DNA of 64,000 bases from Maribellus luteus (lineage in GTDB: Bacteria > Bacteroidota > Bacteroidia > Bacteroidales > Prolixibacteraceae), in the NCBI RefSeq assembly GCF_003576475.1, contig NZ_QWGR01000007.1, positions 130,799-194,798 on the forward strand, in the 5' to 3' direction. Under the pieces are notes generated by a model. The model was not told the origin of the DNA. It saw only the letters and a list, made by a program, of their open reading frames with translations, and did not search any database. This document shows, piece after piece, positions 1 through 8,243 of the stretch; the stretch's first letter is position 1, and every line of letters starts with the position of its first letter. The position numbers were made by a program, and so were the translations under genes.

Positions 1-48
1 TGCTGTTGGCAATCCGATATAGCCTAAGCCAATAAATTGTACTTGCAT
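1..48 (-). CDS. Nucleotide-sugar dehydrogenase, N-terminus only (cut by window edge)
   Basis: The reverse complement reads an ATG followed by MQVQFIGLGYIGLPTA, the first 16 residues of a UDP-sugar 6-dehydrogenase of the WecC/UDP-ManNAc dehydrogenase type; the Rossmann NAD-binding motif GxGYxGLP is complete. The rest lies left of the window. These enzymes oxidise a UDP-hexosamine or UDP-hexose to the uronic acid used in surface polysaccharides. It would be the next gene of the minus-strand polysaccharide locus and a second dehydrogenase besides ugd at 4014-5432. The family is clear from the motif; the exact substrate cannot be told from 16 residues. Confidence 0.75.
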   Translation of the reverse strand, partial: MQVQFIGLGYIGLPTA

Positions 49-527
49 TATTTATGGTTTATTTTTTTGACTTGATTTTTGAGTATTCTGTTGTAATGCC
101 TGAGTATTTGCTAAGCGCAGAGCTCGTAGCTTGAAGCTTGCGGCTTGTGGCTGTTAATGCGTGTTTTAATATCCAATAATCAATGACCAATGACTGAAGG
201 ACTGAGGGATTGAAGGATTGGATTCTCGATACTGGATGCTTGATACTCGATTCTTGATACTCGATTCTTGATACTCGTGGCTCGCAGCTAGTGGCTTGAA
301 GCTGTTAATGCGAAAATGCTTGAATATCCAATGACCAATGACTAATGACTGAAGGACTGATGGATTGATGGATTGGATACTTGATACTCGTGGCTGGCAG
401 CTAGTGGCTTGAAGCTGTTAATGCGAAAATGCTTGAATATCCAATGACCAATGACTAATGACTGAAGGACTGATGGATTGATGGATTGGATACTTGATAC
501 TCGTGGCTGGCAGCTGTTGTTCTGTCA
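49..527. repeat. Gene-free island of degenerate 7-nt and 8-nt tandem repeats
   Basis: Between the dehydrogenase start and the YoeB-like toxin there is no credible gene. From about 170 onward the DNA is built of short words in tandem: three heptads ending in CAAT, then octads of the form GAYTGARG (192-215), then twelve consecutive heptads at 221-304 that all fit GNNNCTN (GATTCTC, GATACTG, GATGCTT and so on). The 28 bases at 221-248 recur exactly at 1142-1169. A 113-bp unit is then tandemly duplicated at 301-515. Open frames here read low-complexity peptides and are not genes. Confidence 0.85.
301..515. repeat. 113-bp direct tandem repeat, nearly two copies
   Basis: The unit starting at 301 (gctgttaatgcgaaaatgct) starts again at 414, and the two copies agree up to about 402 and 515. 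Each unit itself consists of heptads and octads of the surrounding island. Identity of the copies points to a recent duplication, probably by slippage or unequal recombination. The array ends 13 bases from the stop codon of the yoeB-like toxin gene. Confidence 0.9.
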
Positions 528-788
528 TTATTGATAGTGCGAAAAGCATGAAATGATTACTACTGAATTTTGGGTTATTTTGTATATAAGCCGATGTTCG
601 CGGTCGATTCTTCTGCTCCAATACCCTTTAAACTGATGTTTTAAGGCTTCGGGTTTACCTAATCCGCTAAATGGCTGGCGAAGAATATCGCGTATTAAAT
701 CTCCTATTCGAAGCGCAACACGGCGGTCGGTTTCAATCCATTTCTGATATTCGGCAAATGCTTCGGGTACAAATTCAATCGTTTTCAT
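528..788 (-). CDS. yoeB: YoeB/Txe-family mRNA interferase toxin
   Basis: An 86-residue protein of usual YoeB length (E. coli 84). YoeB binds the ribosomal A site and cleaves mRNA during translation. The family signature is present: PFSGLGKPEALK with Glu47, WSRRI around 57-61, EHRLIY with Arg66, and the C-terminal His84-Tyr85 pair that corresponds to the catalytic His83-Tyr84. The start codon overlaps the antitoxin stop as ATGA (785-788), so the pair is translationally coupled, antitoxin first. The module sits between repeat islands inside the polysaccharide locus. Assignment is confident; activity is inferred from conserved residues. Confidence 0.9.
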   Translation of the reverse strand: MKTIEFVPEAFAEYQKWIETDRRVALRIGDLIRDILRQPFSGLGKPEALKHQFKGYWSRRIDREHRLIYKITQNSVVIISCFSHYQ

Positions 789-1009
789 ACCAGGTCGTCT
801 TCTTTTAAAGAAATGACCTTCTTTTTTGTTTCATATCTTTCAATTCTTTCCTGCAGTTCGCGGGCATATTCCGGATTACTCAGGATGTATTCGGTGGAAT
901 CGGCGCATCGTATATTTATTTCAACGGTTTTGTGAGGAAATAACTTCTTTATGCCTTCAATAAATTCCGGAGTAATTGAATCGGTATTTATTTTTATTGT
1001 TGTTTCCAT
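785..1009 (-). CDS. Antitoxin partner of the YoeB-like toxin
   Basis: A 74-residue protein immediately upstream of and overlapping yoeB by 4 bp. It does not show a clear YefM/Phd motif; the N-terminal half (METTIKINTDSITPEFIEGI) looks like a short beta-strand plus helix, and the C-terminal half is charged (ELQERIERYETKKKVIS) ending in an acidic KEDDLV tail, the kind of flexible segment that wraps a toxin. The antitoxin role is inferred from size, position and coupling. It probably also represses its own promoter with the toxin as co-repressor, as in related modules. Confidence 0.75.
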   Translation of the reverse strand: METTIKINTDSITPEFIEGIKKLFPHKTVEINIRCADSTEYILSNPEYARELQERIERYETKKKVISLKEDDLV

Positions 1010-1362
1010 CTTTATGATTTTATGCTGTTTAAAACAAAGATACTAAAGTTTTTGTTGGCAGGGATTACTGTGTTGCCGTGTTGCTGTGTAGCTGTGTTAA
1101 TGTTCGATGATTTTGTATTTGATACTGAATTCTCGATACTTGATTCTCGATACTGGATGCTTGATACTCTGTACTCACTACGCACTATTTGTTTTTTTGC
1201 TCTCTGTTCCATGCTCTTTACTCTTCGCTCTTTGCGTTGTGCTTTCTGCCTGTTTATGCGCTAAGCGGCTGTGATCCGCTAAGCGCAAAGCTTGTGGCTT
1301 GATGCTTGATTCCCCAATGCTTGTCTGCTGACGGATCGGGATTAATTTCAAGAAACTGCCGT
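1010..1362. repeat. Gene-free repeat island between the two toxin-antitoxin modules
   Basis: This 353-bp gap holds octads of the TGTTGCYG type near 1070-1102, heptads of the GATACTN type at 1121-1169, then GCTCTTT-like heptads and a near-palindrome around CGCTAAGCGG / CCGCTAAGCG (1258-1287). The stretch 1227-1287 is repeated exactly at 1998-2058. A plus-strand open frame crosses the island (1022-1264) but is read from repeat words and I do not call it a gene. Promoter signals for the upstream antitoxin gene must lie here but none stands out. Confidence 0.8.
1227..1287. repeat. 61-bp direct repeat, copy 1, flanking the RelE module
   Basis: The 61 bases from 1227 to 1287 are identical to 1998-2058. 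The two copies bracket the RelE-type toxin-antitoxin pair at 1363-1849, with a start-to-start distance of 771 bp. The right part contains a nearly perfect inverted repeat (GCGCTAAGCGG and CCGCTAAGCGC, one mismatch, 7-nt loop). Confidence 0.9.
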
Positions 1363-1629
1363 TTAAGGGAACTTACTGTATATTTTACTTCGTGGTGCAA
1401 ATGCTGCGAAAATTATTGTATCATTTTCAAAAAAGAAACCTATCCGGTATTTTCCTTTTCGGTAACGATACGCAGTAGGGTGGCCTTTTAGTTTTTTGAC
1501 GTTAGGTATTTCATCGAGGGTATCGGCTTGTTCAAATTGTTGAATACACTGAAAGACAATTTTAGCCAGTGCATGATCTTTACTTCGAGCCAGGTCTTTT
1601 TCAAAACCGCTGAGAAAGCTAATCCTCAT
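1363..1629 (-). CDS. RelE/ParE-superfamily toxin
   Basis: An 88-residue protein with the RelE/ParE fold signature: an N-terminal strand and helix (FEKDLARSKD), then KKLKG followed by YRYRKGKYRIGF, the core strands in which basic residues contact RNA or target protein, and a C-terminal strand ending RSKIYSKFP. Its start overlaps the preceding small gene by 11 bp, typical of antitoxin-toxin coupling. Whether it is a ribosome-dependent RNase (RelE-like) or a gyrase inhibitor (ParE-like) cannot be decided by eye. It is bracketed by 61-bp direct repeats. Confidence 0.8.
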   Translation of the reverse strand: MRISFLSGFEKDLARSKDHALAKIVFQCIQQFEQADTLDEIPNVKKLKGHPTAYRYRKGKYRIGFFFENDTIIFAAFAPRSKIYSKFP

Positions 1630-1849
1630 TTTTATAGTCTGTTTTCTGCTCGTTAAGAATATTTTGGATCGTGCTTAAAACTTTTTCTTTAGCAACATAT
1701 CCGGTTTTTTTGTTTGCTTCCATATCTGCCAGTAACTGAGCGTCGATGACGTCGCTGGTGGTATTGATCTCGAGGCCCAGTCGTTGTGCCAGTTCTACGA
1801 AAAAAAGAAATTCTTTTTTATCTCTCGGATGTATGATGATGGAATCCAT
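1619..1849 (-). CDS. Antitoxin partner of the RelE-type toxin
   Basis: A 76-residue protein upstream of and overlapping the toxin gene by 11 bp. The N-terminal part (DSIIIHPRDKKEFLFFVELAQRLG) resembles the short strand-helix element of Bacteroidota antitoxins that pair with RelE/ParE toxins; the C-terminal part is charged and probably helical (KEKVLSTIQNILNEQKTDY). I recognise no named DNA-binding domain. The role is inferred from length, order and overlap. Confidence 0.7.
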   Translation of the reverse strand: MDSIIIHPRDKKEFLFFVELAQRLGLEINTTSDVIDAQLLADMEANKKTGYVAKEKVLSTIQNILNEQKTDYKNED

Positions 1850-2082
1850 GATTTATTCTTTTTACAAATATACGAAAATGACCTTTATGCCGGATACTTG
1901 ATCTTTGATGCTGGATTCTCGTTATTTGATACTCGCAGCTCGCGGCTCACTACTCTGTACTAATTACTCATTACTTTTTTTTTGCTCTTTGCTCCATGCT
2001 CTTTGCGTTGTGCTTTCTGCCTGTTTATGCGCTAAGCGGCTGTGATCCGCTAAGCGCAGAGCTCGTGGCTCGTGGCTTTCTT
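1850..2082. repeat. Repeat island running up to the SLC13 stop codon, with 61-bp repeat copy 2
   Basis: Twelve heptads occupy 1893-1976 (GATACTT, GATCTTT, GATGCTG, GATTCTC and so on, changing to NNTACTN words), followed by GCTCTTT-type heptads at 1984-2025 and the second copy of the 61-bp direct repeat at 1998-2058. The words GCTCGTG GCTCGTG GCTTTCT continue to within a few bases of the SLC13 stop codon at 2083. Confidence 0.85.
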
Positions 2083-3888
2083 CTAAAAACTCCAGATGTA
2101 AGGGATCAGCAGTACGCTGAGGATAAAGACCATTACCTGCAGCGGGAGGCCAATCCGGACAAAGTCGTTGGCGGAATAGTGGCCAATGGATTTGATGATC
2201 AGGTTGGCACGGTAACCACGGGCTGTCATAAAGCTGGAGGCTCCGGCAATGGCAATGGCCACAAAAAAGGGTTTCGGGTCTACGTTCAACATCTGGGCAG
2301 CAACAATAGCCACCGGGAACACCAGTGCCACGGCTGCATTGTTGGATATTATTTCTGTAAAAACAGTTGTAAACAGGTAGAGTAGGGCGAGTACCCCCCA
2401 GGGGCCGAGCGAGCGTACGGTTTCGATGAACTCGCGTGCCAGCGCCTGCGCAATACCGGTATTTTGTATGGCAGCGCTCACGGCAAAAGCCGATGCAATG
2501 GCGATAAGCAGGTCCCAGGTAATGTTTTTGGTATAGTTCTGTGCGGGCAATATCCGGGTCCAGACAAGCAGCATGGCAGCTACTGCTACCATTACAAAAA
2601 TGTTGAGCCGAACGCCAAAGCCCCAGCTTACCATCTCGTTGATAAGGATACCGGCCACCATGGTGAGCAGAATGAAGAGCGCGATCCAACGTTTGCGGCT
2701 GGTTTTTTCAACAGGCATGTCCTGCATGTAATTGACCAGGTAGAACATGGAACGGCTGCCCCAGTTTTTCTCAAAATGGTCGGTGGCGAGCAATACCAGG
2801 TTGTCGCCCACTCTTAATTCGAGCTTGTTGAGGTTGGCGGTAATGCGTTCTCCGTTTCGGTGCACGGCCAGCACTGCTGCGTTAAAGTGTTCAAAAAAGT
2901 TGAACTCAGTCAGTGTCATCCCCAGCCCGGGGAAGCGCGGCGCCAGCACTACCTCGTAATTTTTTAGTTCGTTGGGGTCGGTGTCTTTCAGAAAGTCGAC
3001 TCCTTTTAAGCGGATCTCCTTGTGGGTGAGGATGTAGTTCAAACGGTCGGAATTGCCGGTCAACAGCAACTCATCACCCGGAAGCAATGTTAGCTGTCCG
3101 TGTCCGGGGCGAATGATTTTTCCATCGCGTTCAACCGAGTAAACTTCCAGTCCGTTTAAACTGTTCAGCATGCCGTTGTTGATGGTTTCACCTATAAAAT
3201 GACTGTCATCGTTAAGCAGAACGTTGTAATAATAGTCTTTTACGCCAGCTTTCTTTTTGGCTTTGGCAAGCACCCGTTGCCCGGGGAGCAGGCGGTTACC
3301 CAGCACCGACATGTAAATAAAACCAAAGGCGGCGATGATCAGCCCGAGTTTTGCCAGTTCAAAAAGATGAAAGCCCTTGTAGCCGTTTTCGATCATCAAA
3401 CCGTGCACCACCAGGTTGGAAGAGGTGCCGATGAGTGTACACATACCCCCGAAAATAGCGGCATAGGCCAGCGGAATGAGCAGTTTCTTGTAGGGAATGT
3501 TCATCATTTTAGCCCATTTTAACAGGATGGGAGTGGTGTTAACCACAATGGGCAGGTTGTTTAAAAAGGCCGATAAAAAGGAAACCGGCACCATGATCCG
3601 GGGGAGCATAAAGGTCATCCTGCTTTTTTTGCGCGGAAGATAGGCCTGTGCCAGCCGTGTAATCAGCCCTGATTGTTTGATTCCTTCGTTTACCAGGAAA
3701 AGCACACCGATGGTGAGAACGCCGGGATTGGAAAATCCACGGATCATCTCCTGTGCCGATATGATTCCGGTGGCCAGAAATATAACGGCAGCACTAAAAA
3801 GAATCAGCCCCGGGCGCAGCCATTGAAAAAGGAATGCTGCCAGGATGTAGACGATTACAATTATTGCTATCAGGATGTCGATGTTCAA
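2083..3888 (-). CDS. SLC13/DASS-type permease with two RCK_C (TrkA-C) domains
   Basis: A 601-residue inner-membrane transporter. About six hydrophobic segments fill residues 1-205 (including the motif FLNNLPIVVNTTPILLKW), two soluble TrkA-C-like domains lie at roughly 215-300 and 310-395 (each with the LLPGDELLLTG or LRVGDNLVLLA pattern), and a second membrane half follows to the C-terminus, with SNNAAVALVFPVAI mirroring the first NNLP motif. Such proteins move sulfate, dicarboxylates or similar anions with Na+; the cytosolic RCK_C domains usually bind a ligand. Substrate is unknown. It lies downstream of ugd in the same orientation, separated by a repeat array, so membership in the polysaccharide operon is doubtful. 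Confidence 0.85.
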   Translation of the reverse strand: MNIDILIAIIVIVYILAAFLFQWLRPGLILFSAAVIFLATGIISAQEMIRGFSNPGVLTIGVLFLVNEGIKQSGLITRLAQAYLPRKKSRMTFMLPRIMVPVSFLSAFLNNLPIVVNTTPILLKWAKMMNIPYKKLLIPLAYAAIFGGMCTLIGTSSNLVVHGLMIENGYKGFHLFELAKLGLIIAAFGFIYMSVLGNRLLPGQRVLAKAKKKAGVKDYYYNVLLNDDSHFIGETINNGMLNSLNGLEVYSVERDGKIIRPGHGQLTLLPGDELLLTGNSDRLNYILTHKEIRLKGVDFLKDTDPNELKNYEVVLAPRFPGLGMTLTEFNFFEHFNAAVLAVHRNGERITANLNKLELRVGDNLVLLATDHFEKNWGSRSMFYLVNYMQDMPVEKTSRKRWIALFILLTMVAGILINEMVSWGFGVRLNIFVMVAVAAMLLVWTRILPAQNYTKNITWDLLIAIASAFAVSAAIQNTGIAQALAREFIETVRSLGPWGVLALLYLFTTVFTEIISNNAAVALVFPVAIVAAQMLNVDPKPFFVAIAIAGASSFMTARGYRANLIIKSIGHYSANDFVRIGLPLQVMVFILSVLLIPYIWSF

Positions 3889-3900
3889 AGCTGGATTTTT

Positions 3901-4013
3901 AGTTTACAGTCTCAGTCTCAGTTTTCAGTTATTCGATTATGGATACTCGATACTGGATACTTGATGCTGGATTCTCGAAGCTTGCGGCTTGAAGCTAGTA
4001 GCTTGCAGCTAAC
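3901..4013. repeat. Heptad array between ugd and the SLC13 permease gene
   Basis: Ten consecutive heptads at 3942-4011 all fit GNNNCTN (GATACTC, GATACTG, GATACTT, GATGCTG, GATTCTC, GAAGCTT, GCGGCTT, GAAGCTA, GTAGCTT, GCAGCTA). The array ends two bases before the ugd stop codon. The preceding part (3905-3930) has CAGTCT/CAGTTT words. Confidence 0.9.
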
Positions 4014-5432
4014 TTACCCTTTCCCGATTCCCCTGTATTCAAAACCGGTCTTTTTCATTTCGGATGCGTCCAGAATGTTCCGGCCATCGAAAACAAAGGC
4101 TGGTTTTAACATGCGGGTATGTATTTTTTGCCAGTCGTAGGTTTTAAACTCGTCCCATTCAGTGAGAATGGCAATTGCATGTGCATTCTCCAATGCCTGG
4201 TAAGGCTCCTCGTGAATCGTGATCAGCGACTGAAGGACTGATGGATCGAAGGATTGAGTTGGATCCTGTGAATAAACATACTCCAGGTCCCTGAATATCT
4301 GTTCTTTTTTTACTTTGGGATCGTATATGTGGATCTCGGCCAGGTCGTCGAGCAATTCTTTGGCCACATAAATGGCCGCTGACTCGCGGGTATCGTTGGT
4401 GTCTTTTTTAAAAGCCCAGCCCAGGAAAGCAATTTTCTTTCCGGATACCGTGTTAAAAAGACTGTCGATGATCTGTTTGGCAAAGCGGTGTTTCTGGTAG
4501 TCGTTCATTTTCACCACCCCTTCCCAGTAATCGGCTACTTCGGGCAGGTTAAAATGCCGGCAGAGGTACACCAGGTTCAGAATGTCTTTTTGAAAGCAAC
4601 TTCCGCCAAAGCCAACGGATGAGCGCAGAAATTTAGGTCCGATTCGAGTGTCGGCGCCTATGGCATGTGCAATCTCGTCGACATCGGCACCGGTTCTTTC
4701 GCACAAGGCCGAAATGGCATTGATGGACGAAATACGTTGTGCCAGGAATGCATTGGCGGTGAGCTTGGATAATTCGGAAGACCATAGCCGCGTGGTGATG
4801 ATCTGCTCGCGTGGCACCCAATGTGCATAAATATCCACCAAGGCCTGGATGGCTGCGAGCCCGTCTTCGTCCTGATCTCCTCCGATAAGGATGCGATCGG
4901 GGTTGTGCAGGTCGGTGATAGCTGTTCCTTCGGCCAGAAATTCAGGGTTGGAAAGCACCTGGAATTTATTGCCGTTTCCTTCGGCCTCCAATATGGTTTT
5001 AATGGACTGTGCGGTACGAACGGGCAGGGTTGATTTCTCTACTACAATCTTTCCCTCGGGGGCGATGCGTGCTATTTGCCGGGCCGAAAGTTCCACGTAT
5101 TTCAGATCGGCAGCCATGCCTTTTCCAACTCCGTAGGTTTTGGTGGGAGTGTTCACCGAGATGAAAATCATTTCAGCTTCGCGGATACAGGCTTCCACTT
5201 CGGTGGAAAAAAACAGGTTGCGGCCGCGTGCCTCTTTTACCACCTCCTTTAATCCCGGCTCGTAAATGGGAAGCTTGTCGAGATCGGTGTCGTTCCATTC
5301 GGCAATTCGCTGGGGATTAATGTCTACCACATTTACTTTTATTTCCGGGCACTTTTGGGCAATAACGGCCATGGTTGGCCCGCCAACGTATCCGGCGCCA
5401 ATACAGGTGATGGTTTTTATGGTATGCTTCAT
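4014..5432 (-). CDS. ugd: UDP-glucose 6-dehydrogenase
   Basis: A 472-residue enzyme that oxidises UDP-glucose to UDP-glucuronate with two NAD+. The N-terminal Rossmann motif GAGYVGGPT (12-20), the substrate motif [10 protein letters not shown] (162-171), the catalytic Cys279 in [10 protein letters not shown] and the C-terminal domain motif [14 protein letters not shown] are all present, and the sequence is of the eukaryote-like UGDH type. Residues about 392-402 (PSVLQSL region) are encoded by four GAYTGANG-like octads (4228-4259) of the repeat family found around this locus; compared with human UGDH this loop is about six residues longer. The product feeds capsule or exopolysaccharide assembly by the neighbouring Wzc/Wza genes. 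Confidence 0.95.
   Translation of the reverse strand: MKHTIKTITCIGAGYVGGPTMAVIAQKCPEIKVNVVDINPQRIAEWNDTDLDKLPIYEPGLKEVVKEARGRNLFFSTEVEACIREAEMIFISVNTPTKTYGVGKGMAADLKYVELSARQIARIAPEGKIVVEKSTLPVRTAQSIKTILEAEGNGNKFQVLSNPEFLAEGTAITDLHNPDRILIGGDQDEDGLAAIQALVDIYAHWVPREQIITTRLWSSELSKLTANAFLAQRISSINAISALCERTGADVDEIAHAIGADTRIGPKFLRSSVGFGGSCFQKDILNLVYLCRHFNLPEVADYWEGVVKMNDYQKHRFAKQIIDSLFNTVSGKKIAFLGWAFKKDTNDTRESAAIYVAKELLDDLAEIHIYDPKVKKEQIFRDLEYVYSQDPTQSFDPSVLQSLITIHEEPYQALENAHAIAILTEWDEFKTYDWQKIHTRMLKPAFVFDGRNILDASEMKKTGFEYRGIGKG
4228..4259. repeat. Four repeat octads embedded in frame inside ugd
   Basis: GACTGAAG, GACTGATG, GATCGAAG and GATTGAGT follow one another here. The first 29 bases match 192-220 of the intergenic island at 27 positions. 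The reading frame of ugd stays open across them. The segment encodes a loop before the conserved C-terminal TEWDEF motif. Confidence 0.85.
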
Positions 5433-5675
5433 CTGTTTATAAGTATTATCGTTCTTGTTTATTCGTATTTGCCGGATGAATTATCACCTCCGTTGGCTGA
5501 TAAATGCCTCTTTGGGAAGTGTTCATCCGGTCCCGTTCTTGTTTCCAGCTGTAAAAATGCGAATTTATATGAATTCTTTCTATGAAAATTTATCATGTTG
5601 ACAGCATGTATTCAATCTTCTTAAACGGGATGATCCTCCGGATAAAATCACGGGTGTTCTCTTTCTCCTTAAACA

Positions 5676-8033
5676 TTAATCAGAATATCCTTTCCCGTAT
5701 GCATGTTTGTAAGAATAGGAGTATCCATAGCTCAACCGGCTTATTTTTACATCGTTGATAATGAGTGCAGGATTGTTCATTCCCCCTTTGCCCGCGATTT
5801 CGTTGATAAATTTTAGCTGGTCTTTTTTGCTGACTTTATAGCGGAGTACAAATAAGTTGAGCTCCGAAGATTTACTGGTTATTAATCCATCAGTTACCCG
5901 CGATACCGGAGCATTATCAATAATGATATAGTCGAATTGGCTTTTTAATGTATCGAGTAATTTTTTAAAAGCTTCGCGCTCCAGCAATTCGGCCGGGTTG
6001 GGAGGGATGGGGCCGGAGGTAATTACACTCAGGTGTTCGATTTGAGATGGGCGAATGATCTCATTGATCTCGTTTTGACCTGTGAGATAAGTACTAAGCC
6101 CGCTCTTATTATTTAAATTGAAAATACGATGCAGTCTTGGTTTTCGCATGTCTGCACCAATCAGCACGGTTTTTTTATCGTTCATGGCCAGGATGCTGGC
6201 CAGGTTAATGGAGGTAAAGGTTTTTCCTTCGGATGGTTGTACGGAATGCAGTCCAATGATTTTTTGATTAGGACTTGTAAATTTATATTGCAGATTGGTA
6301 CGAATGGTTCGGTACGATTCCGTAATTGCTGCTGCGGGGTCCTTGATTACCACCAGTTCTGAATTGTTTTTACTGTGAAAGACATTTCCTAAAATAGAAA
6401 GCGGGGTTAATTTTTCAACGTCTTCCTGAAGTTGGATGCTGTTGTCAAAGAAATCTTGAATCAGAATGATAAGTGCGGGGATCAATAATCCTAGGAAGGC
6501 CCCAATGAGCAGAATAAGCAGCGTGCTTTTGTTTATTGGAACCAAGCGTTCGTAACGGGCCGGATCAATAATGTGAATATCAACCACTGCTGCTGCCAGC
6601 GAGATTTCGAGTTCGGCCCGGCGTTGCAGCAGAAAGGTGTAGATCTCGTTGGTGAGGTCGTACTGCCGCTGAATGTTGATCAGTTGTTGTTCCTGTTCAG
6701 GCATGTTGTTGAGCTGCTTGTTGATGCGGTTATACCGGTCGTTAAGTGCTTTTACCGACACTTCGGTGTTTTGGACCAGGTTCACCAGTATCTCGCGCAA
6801 CTGTACCGTGATCTGTTCAATTTCCTGGTTCATAAGAATTAGCGTAGGATTGTTTTGGCGTGCGCTAAACTCCATTATTTTCCGGCGGCTGTAGAGGTCG
6901 CTGAGCTTGATTACAAGCGAATTTAGGGAGGCATCTGTAATGCCTACCACCGATGGAGCGATTAGCTGGTCGGCACTTTGAATATTGCCCAGGTAGCGCT
7001 GAAGACTTTTGAAATATTCCAGCTGCATTTGCAACTGCGATTTTTCTTTTTCGATTTCCTTGAGCTGCTCCATGATCAGGCTTCCCTGGCTGCTCAGGTC
7101 GATGATCTGGTTTCTTGAACGGAATTCGGTAAAGGTATTTTCTGCCTTGTTCAGATCGCTTGAGATACCCGACAACTGACTGTCGATAAAGTCAAGTGAA
7201 CGCTTTTGCGTTTGGGTTTTCAGTTCCAGCTTTTGTTCCAGGTATACCCGTACTAGCTCATTCAGGTAATGAATATCGCGCAGGGGTTCTGTACTCTCCA
7301 GGCTTAGTTTGATTACTTCGCTGTCTTTACTGAAATTGGCATTTACTTTCTTTAAGTAGGAAAGTGTAAGCTTGTTTTTATCGATAAAACTGAATTTATA
7401 TTCCTTCCCGATCAGGTTCTCCGGATTTTCCTTTGGGTGCAGGGTAAATCCAAAATATTCATTTTTGAAAGGCTTGTTGTAGTCGGCAACTTCATTGAAC
7501 TTAATTTTCACCGGTTGGTTTTCAATAAGCAATTCATCGTCAGCTTCGACACGAAACTGAGTTGATGACAGGGGAGTAATAAATATCGAAACACCTTCGG
7601 GATTCAATGCTCCTTCTGCCTTATTCAGCATATAAGGATCGTTCAGGTAAATGCCATTCCATACAAACACGTTTTTTTGTTGCCAAAACGTTTGCCAGTT
7701 AAGATTGTTGATGGCTTGATTGGTCAATGTATAAGAATGAAGAAACTCAATTTCATTCTGAAGCATAACTTTATTGGTACCCCCCATCATGCTTTCCATG
7801 AACATGTTTTGCACATCCAGCCCTTTTTGTTCGTTGGTAACCAGCAAGCTGGTGTCGACCTGGAATTTTTTAGGTGTATATTTTACATAGAAATAAGCAC
7901 CGGCTAAGCCTAAAAAAAGGCAAATGGCCAGCCAGTACCATTTTCCCAATACAAGAAAAATCAATCGTTTTATGTCAATCTCGTCCTCCTGAATGGAAGT
8001 CAGTGATTGGGTGTTTAAAGTGTTATCTGACAT
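5676..8033 (-). CDS. Wzc-like polysaccharide chain-length determinant / tyrosine autokinase
   Basis: A 785-residue inner-membrane BY-kinase. It has a Wzz domain flanked by two membrane segments (about residues 33-51 and 507-527), a long coiled periplasmic region, and a cytoplasmic kinase domain: Walker A QPSEGKT near 601, Walker A' GADMRKPR near 626, Walker B YIIIDNAP near 704. The C-terminus carries a tyrosine cluster (SYGYSYSYKHAYGKGY), the autophosphorylation sites. It would polymerise or control length of an exopolysaccharide together with the Wza-like lipoprotein encoded just upstream (210-bp gap), as in Wzy-dependent export. A dedicated phosphatase is not seen next to it. Confidence 0.93.
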   Translation of the reverse strand: MSDNTLNTQSLTSIQEDEIDIKRLIFLVLGKWYWLAICLFLGLAGAYFYVKYTPKKFQVDTSLLVTNEQKGLDVQNMFMESMMGGTNKVMLQNEIEFLHSYTLTNQAINNLNWQTFWQQKNVFVWNGIYLNDPYMLNKAEGALNPEGVSIFITPLSSTQFRVEADDELLIENQPVKIKFNEVADYNKPFKNEYFGFTLHPKENPENLIGKEYKFSFIDKNKLTLSYLKKVNANFSKDSEVIKLSLESTEPLRDIHYLNELVRVYLEQKLELKTQTQKRSLDFIDSQLSGISSDLNKAENTFTEFRSRNQIIDLSSQGSLIMEQLKEIEKEKSQLQMQLEYFKSLQRYLGNIQSADQLIAPSVVGITDASLNSLVIKLSDLYSRRKIMEFSARQNNPTLILMNQEIEQITVQLREILVNLVQNTEVSVKALNDRYNRINKQLNNMPEQEQQLINIQRQYDLTNEIYTFLLQRRAELEISLAAAVVDIHIIDPARYERLVPINKSTLLILLIGAFLGLLIPALIILIQDFFDNSIQLQEDVEKLTPLSILGNVFHSKNNSELVVIKDPAAAITESYRTIRTNLQYKFTSPNQKIIGLHSVQPSEGKTFTSINLASILAMNDKKTVLIGADMRKPRLHRIFNLNNKSGLSTYLTGQNEINEIIRPSQIEHLSVITSGPIPPNPAELLEREAFKKLLDTLKSQFDYIIIDNAPVSRVTDGLITSKSSELNLFVLRYKVSKKDQLKFINEIAGKGGMNNPALIINDVKISRLSYGYSYSYKHAYGKGYSD

Positions 8034-8243
8034 ATGGTTTTGTTTTTATTAGAAGATGTGGTACCCATTTAATTTTTGTAGGGCTTCCTGTCATTATCGA
8101 TTTATCGATTCAAAACAAGTGTTTTTTGTTCGAATATCAACCTTGTTGGATATGAATCATGTTTTGGATAAAAAAAACATTTTTACTCTTGCAAGTGCAA
8201 GTGTTATTTTGTACTGTTTCAGCGTTTGGGCAATTGCAAAATA

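Noticed and set aside
160-515. CRISPR array
   Set aside because: The period is 7-8 nt with degenerate units and a separate 113-bp duplication; there are no repeat-spacer units and no cas genes.
418-621. Minus-strand open frame overlapping the YoeB-like gene and the repeats
   Set aside because: Out of frame with the clearly conserved toxin, and its 3' half is repeat sequence.
1022-1264. Plus-strand open frame of 80 codons between the toxin-antitoxin modules
   Set aside because: It is read straight through tandem heptads and octads; its peptide is a by-product of the repeats, and no start signal or homology is seen.
1964-2689. 241-codon minus-strand frame inside the SLC13 gene
   Set aside because: It lies in another frame of the transporter gene, is rich in Cys, His and Arg without a recognisable domain, and runs into the repeat island.
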